From Nitrosomonadales bacterium (lineage in GTDB: Bacteria > Pseudomonadota > Gammaproteobacteria > Burkholderiales > Gallionellaceae): a DNA stretch of 8,118 nucleotides. A program made the translations under genes and the position numbers. Below are positions 5,847 to 8,118 of the stretch, one piece after another (the first letter of the stretch is position 1; every line of letters starts with the position of its first letter). The notes beneath the pieces were generated by a model. That model saw nothing but the letters and a program-made list of their open reading frames with translations, had not been told where the DNA came from and ran no database searches. The stretch spans positions 1-8,118 of the forward strand of contig JACREA010000162.1 in NCBI GenBank assembly GCA_016218465.1, given 5' to 3'.

Positions 5847-7381
5847 GCAACATCACATTGGAGCAAGTGTTGCTGGCGGGATTCCAGACATCCGGTGAAG
5901 CCGATAAGCGAACCGAACAACTTCGATCCAGCCTTGGACTGTCCGCAAAGAATCGCATAGCGCGGTTGGCTATTGGCCGCTCATTGGCCGAGGCTAGCTA
6001 CCCGACTGGCAGTTTGGATGGCGCTGGCAAAGCCATCAAAGGGGATGTGCTGTTTGGCCTGAACGAACTCCCCCTTTGGGTTGGTTTGTTATTTACCCAT
6101 TTGCAGAAAACCGATCCGCGTGCTGAATTGACACTCGCAACATTGCAAGACTTGGTCAAACGCCATTGGAATAGAGGCATTTCCTTGTTGATGGAAGATT
6201 GGGACGAAGCCGGAGAGGAATACCATCGCTTTATTGAAATTCTGGTTCGCCGACGTGCAAACTTACCCGAGTCAGGTGGAGTAAGCCCTGTTGCTTCAGT
6301 TAGTGAAGATGATAGTTGGGAAGGCTCCGACCGTGACCCGGTTCCGGTGCTCGTGAATCTTGGCCGTGAGGTGGATACCGATGCTCCATTCCGCTGGGCA
6401 GTAAACGGGGTTGGATATTCGCCACACGTGGCTGTGATGGGGCAAGCAGGATCGGGGAAAACCCGCACTATGCTTGAAATGCTCATGCAAGTGCGAAAAC
6501 AAAGCGGCGCCCCGATCATTTTGTTGGACTTGGGTAAGGGGGACTTGGCAAACCGACAAGAATTTATCCAGGCTATTGGCGCACGCGTTCTGCGCGTTCC
6601 AGAAGAGCCAATTCCACTCGACATGTTCTATGGTTCGGATGAATCCGATCTAACGGCATCTGATGCAATCATCGGATTCCGAGATTCCTTTGCCAAGGTA
6701 ATGCAAAGTAAAGCTGGTGCGGTGCAGTTGGAATCCATGCGGGATGCACTGCGTCCGCTGTTTGCACGCCGCAAACACATTGCTTTAGAGGATATTCAGC
6801 AAACGTTACGCGACTTTTACGATGATCGGAATCTAAGAACGGACAGCGTGATTTCTACCATCAACGACTTAACCGAGCGAGTCATCTTCAACCCAACGAT
6901 GTCCCCTGCGAAATTCTTTTCGCAGAGCTGGATCATCACGTTTGCTAACGCGCACGACACGCAAAAGAACCTTGCCGCGTATTTGTTATTGGACGCATTG
7001 AACACTTTTCTCAAGCGCACGCCAGAAGCACCTCAAGACGCTCAAGGACATCGCGCCATTCGCGCGGTTTTGGCCGTGGACGAGGCGCGCCATTTACTGG
7101 CATCACGCCACAAGGCTTTATCTGACAACATCCGTTTGCATCGCTCCAAGGGTCTCATGGTTGCACTCGCATCCCAGAGCCCAGACGATTATGATGGAGC
7201 AGGTGATGATTACCTCGAAAACATCGGCTTGCCGATTTGCTTCAAGACCAACGCTGCAAGTAACCAAGTGCTGCAGAACATGTTTCGGGGTAAAGTGAGT
7301 TTCGCTTCGCTCCCGACGGGCGTGTTCATGACTATTAAAGATTCACGCCCGATCAAGGTGAAGGCGTTTCAGGGGGGCTAA
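5843..7381 (+). CDS. dndE: DndE domain fused to FtsK/HerA-like ATPase (DndEi type)
   Basis: 512 aa. Residues about 5-135 resemble the whole of ordinary DndE (about 110 aa): TSGEADKRTEQLRSSLGL, an RIARLAIGRSLAE helix, GDVLFG, and a helical end; DndE binds nicked DNA in the modification complex. After an acidic/Pro linker (140-170) comes a P-loop ATPase: GQAGSGKT Walker A (200-207), IILLDLGKGDL, VLAVDEA Walker B (409-415), and ALASQSPDDY (441-450) at the sensor position, as in FtsK/HerA/VirB4-like motors. Fusions of DndE to an ATPase/helicase have been described under the name DndEi (I recall Riemerella), so this is a known but less common architecture. The ATG at 5843 has AAGGAG at 5829-5834 and overlaps the dndD stop by ATGA; its own stop overlaps the next start as TAATG. 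The extra motor may move DNA or open it for DndC/DndD. Confidence 0.88.
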   Translation: MSNITLEQVLLAGFQTSGEADKRTEQLRSSLGLSAKNRIARLAIGRSLAEASYPTGSLDGAGKAIKGDVLFGLNELPLWVGLLFTHLQKTDPRAELTLATLQDLVKRHWNRGISLLMEDWDEAGEEYHRFIEILVRRRANLPESGGVSPVASVSEDDSWEGSDRDPVPVLVNLGREVDTDAPFRWAVNGVGYSPHVAVMGQAGSGKTRTMLEMLMQVRKQSGAPIILLDLGKGDLANRQEFIQAIGARVLRVPEEPIPLDMFYGSDESDLTASDAIIGFRDSFAKVMQSKAGAVQLESMRDALRPLFARRKHIALEDIQQTLRDFYDDRNLRTDSVISTINDLTERVIFNPTMSPAKFFSQSWIITFANAHDTQKNLAAYLLLDALNTFLKRTPEAPQDAQGHRAIRAVLAVDEARHLLASRHKALSDNIRLHRSKGLMVALASQSPDDYDGAGDDYLENIGLPICFKTNAASNQVLQNMFRGKVSFASLPTGVFMTIKDSRPIKVKAFQGG

Positions 7382-7857
7382 TGGAAGATAAAGGGAAAAG
7401 AAGAGAAATTACTCGATCGGAGATAGAAACAATATTCTCAACCGGTTTTATCGCAGTACTTATAGGTGGTGGCGCTGGTGTTTACTTTCCGTTAGTAATG
7501 GGTAAAACCATTAGTGCCGACTCTCTTGCAACCTACGTTCTTGCCGTCTTGGCGCCGTTTTGGATCGATATGCTCTTGCCAGAGCCATATTGGCCTAAGC
7601 TATCAAAGAAAACTCGGATGCTAGTTGGTGTCGGTTGTGCCATTGCAGCCGTTCTTGCTATGAGTGCCTTGCTTAGAGATGGCAAAGCATGGGATATGAC
7701 GTTGGCTGCTTTAGGAACAGTGTTTGTTTTGGTGGTTTGGTTTTTTCTAGCAGTGTTGTCTGAGCGTTATATTCCAGAGTTGCCCATGAATTCAAAAGCG
7801 CCCCTCGGAGGGGAAAAAATCTCCCCTGATACTCTTGAAGGCGGGGGGTTAAAGTGA
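7381..7857 (+). CDS. Four-helix membrane protein in dnd operon, unknown function
   Basis: 158 aa. The start shares a base with the dndE-fusion stop (TAATG), with a GGGGGG tract just before it, and its stop overlaps the next start (GTGA at 7854-7857). Four hydrophobic segments are visible: residues about 21-40, 47-66, 79-98 and 105-126. Positive charges in the N-terminus (KGKRRE) and in the loop after segment 2 (KLSKKTR) predict both ends in the cytoplasm. A soluble tail of about 30 residues follows, rich in Pro/Gly. I do not recognise a domain. It is not part of the standard dndBCDE or dndFGH sets, yet its double overlap shows it is translated with them. A role as membrane anchor, sensor or toxic effector would be guesswork. 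Confidence 0.85.
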   Translation: MEDKGKRREITRSEIETIFSTGFIAVLIGGGAGVYFPLVMGKTISADSLATYVLAVLAPFWIDMLLPEPYWPKLSKKTRMLVGVGCAIAAVLAMSALLRDGKAWDMTLAALGTVFVLVVWFFLAVLSERYIPELPMNSKAPLGGEKISPDTLEGGGLK

Positions 7858-7919
7858 GCAATCAAATTTGCCTTTCACGCCCAGCCATCAGGGTGTCGCA
7901 ACCTCTGGGAGATTTTTTC
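7813..7919. repeat. Perfect 13-bp inverted repeat around the DGQHR gene start
   Basis: GAAAAAATCTCCC (7813-7825) and its exact reverse complement GGGAGATTTTTTC (7907-7919) enclose 81 nt. That interval contains the end of the membrane-protein gene, the purine-rich ribosome site and the GTG at 7854. In the mRNA the arms could pair and place the start codon in a large loop; as DNA they could be a split operator. Both arms lie in coding sequence, so function is not established. Confidence 0.5.
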
Positions 7920-8118
7920 GCCTTTTCTTTGCGCGCAGATTATCTAAACAAGATTGCATATTCACTACCTGCTGAAGTGATTGAGCGTATGGATAAGGAG
8001 TCAAGCGACTCACCTAGGGGCTACTCTATCTTGGGTTCGCAGAGACCGGAAAAGAAAAATCGCTTGGAAGAAATAGCGTCATACATAAGAACAACAGACG
8101 CAACATTTCCTAATGCAA
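7854..8118 (+). CDS. DGQHR-domain protein, DndB-like, N-terminal 88 codons (3' end outside window)
   Basis: The frame opens at GTG 7854, overlapping the upstream stop as GTGA, with GAAGGCGGGGGG (about 7837-7848) as ribosome site, and stays open to the right edge. It begins M-SNQICLSRPAIRVSQPLGDFF. The recognisable parts are RVSQPLGDFFAFSLRADYL (about 14-32), then LGSQRPEKKNRLEEIASYIR (62-81) and TTDATFPNA. Together they match the opening of DGQHR-domain proteins, where a 'QRP..KKR..EI..YI....ATFP' block precedes the name-giving motif; that motif itself lies beyond the window. DndB, the dnd regulator that binds the operon promoter, belongs to this wider family, so a regulatory role fits the context. 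It could instead be another DGQHR protein of unknown role, so no gene symbol is given. Confidence 0.75.
   Translation, partial: MSNQICLSRPAIRVSQPLGDFFAFSLRADYLNKIAYSLPAEVIERMDKESSDSPRGYSILGSQRPEKKNRLEEIASYIRTTDATFPNA

Noticed and set aside
5998..6624. A 208-codon open frame on the minus strand.
   Set aside because: It lies wholly inside the dndE-ATPase gene, opposite its DndE domain, linker and Walker A coding sequence, and its Ser/Arg/Pro-rich product has no recognisable features.
7801..7826. Small hairpins (CCCCT-CGG-AGGGG and AGGGGA...TCCCCT) as a terminator after the membrane-protein gene.
   Set aside because: On the plus strand the first stem is followed by A residues rather than T, and they lie inside a coding region whose next gene overlaps it, so termination here is unlikely.

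Overview
The window suggests a betaproteobacterium (Burkholderiales-like or a close relative). The basis is the UvrD N-terminal half, whose residues around 'LPINTRGMWIGTFHGLCNRM' and the 'ILDS.DQLSAIKRLMK' block resemble betaproteobacterial UvrD as I remember it. No alignment could be run.

Layout. Positions 1-1754 (minus strand) hold the first 584 codons of a GC-rich uvrD helicase gene, cut by the left window edge. Its motif II-motif III interval carries an in-frame, C/G-rich palindromic repeat that looks like an intergenic element captured inside a housekeeping gene. Positions 1911-2201 (minus) encode a 96-aa protein of the uncharacterised AF1514/DUF5619 type. Positions 2202-2411 form a divergent regulatory region with two small inverted repeats. 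From 2412 to the right edge (plus strand) lies a compact operon of visibly lower GC with overlapping or near-overlapping genes: dndC, a 66-aa small protein, dndD split by an in-frame TAA, a dndE-ATPase fusion, a four-helix membrane protein, and the start of a DGQHR-domain (DndB-like) gene cut by the right edge.

How the genes work together. DndC (PP-loop, Cys-rich sulfur-transfer enzyme), DndD (SMC-like ATPase) and DndE (DNA-binding) form the core of DNA phosphorothioation, in which a non-bridging phosphate oxygen in DNA is replaced by sulfur. Here DndE is fused to a C-terminal FtsK/HerA-like ATPase, which could supply a motor or helicase function. No cysteine desulfurase (dndA) is visible, so sulfur would have to come from an IscS-type enzyme elsewhere. 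No restriction partner (DndFGH or similar) is visible either, but the operon runs off the window. The DGQHR protein at the end may be the regulator or a modification cofactor. The membrane protein inside the operon is not part of the standard Dnd set that I know.

Most notable points: (i) the dndD nonsense codon, with both flanking halves otherwise intact and in the same frame; (ii) the DndE-ATPase fusion; (iii) the translationally coupled membrane protein; (iv) a perfect 13-bp inverted repeat bracketing the start codon of the DGQHR gene; (v) the repeat inserted in uvrD. There is no gene-free stretch longer than 300 bases. I see no tRNA, rRNA, CRISPR array or insertion sequence.
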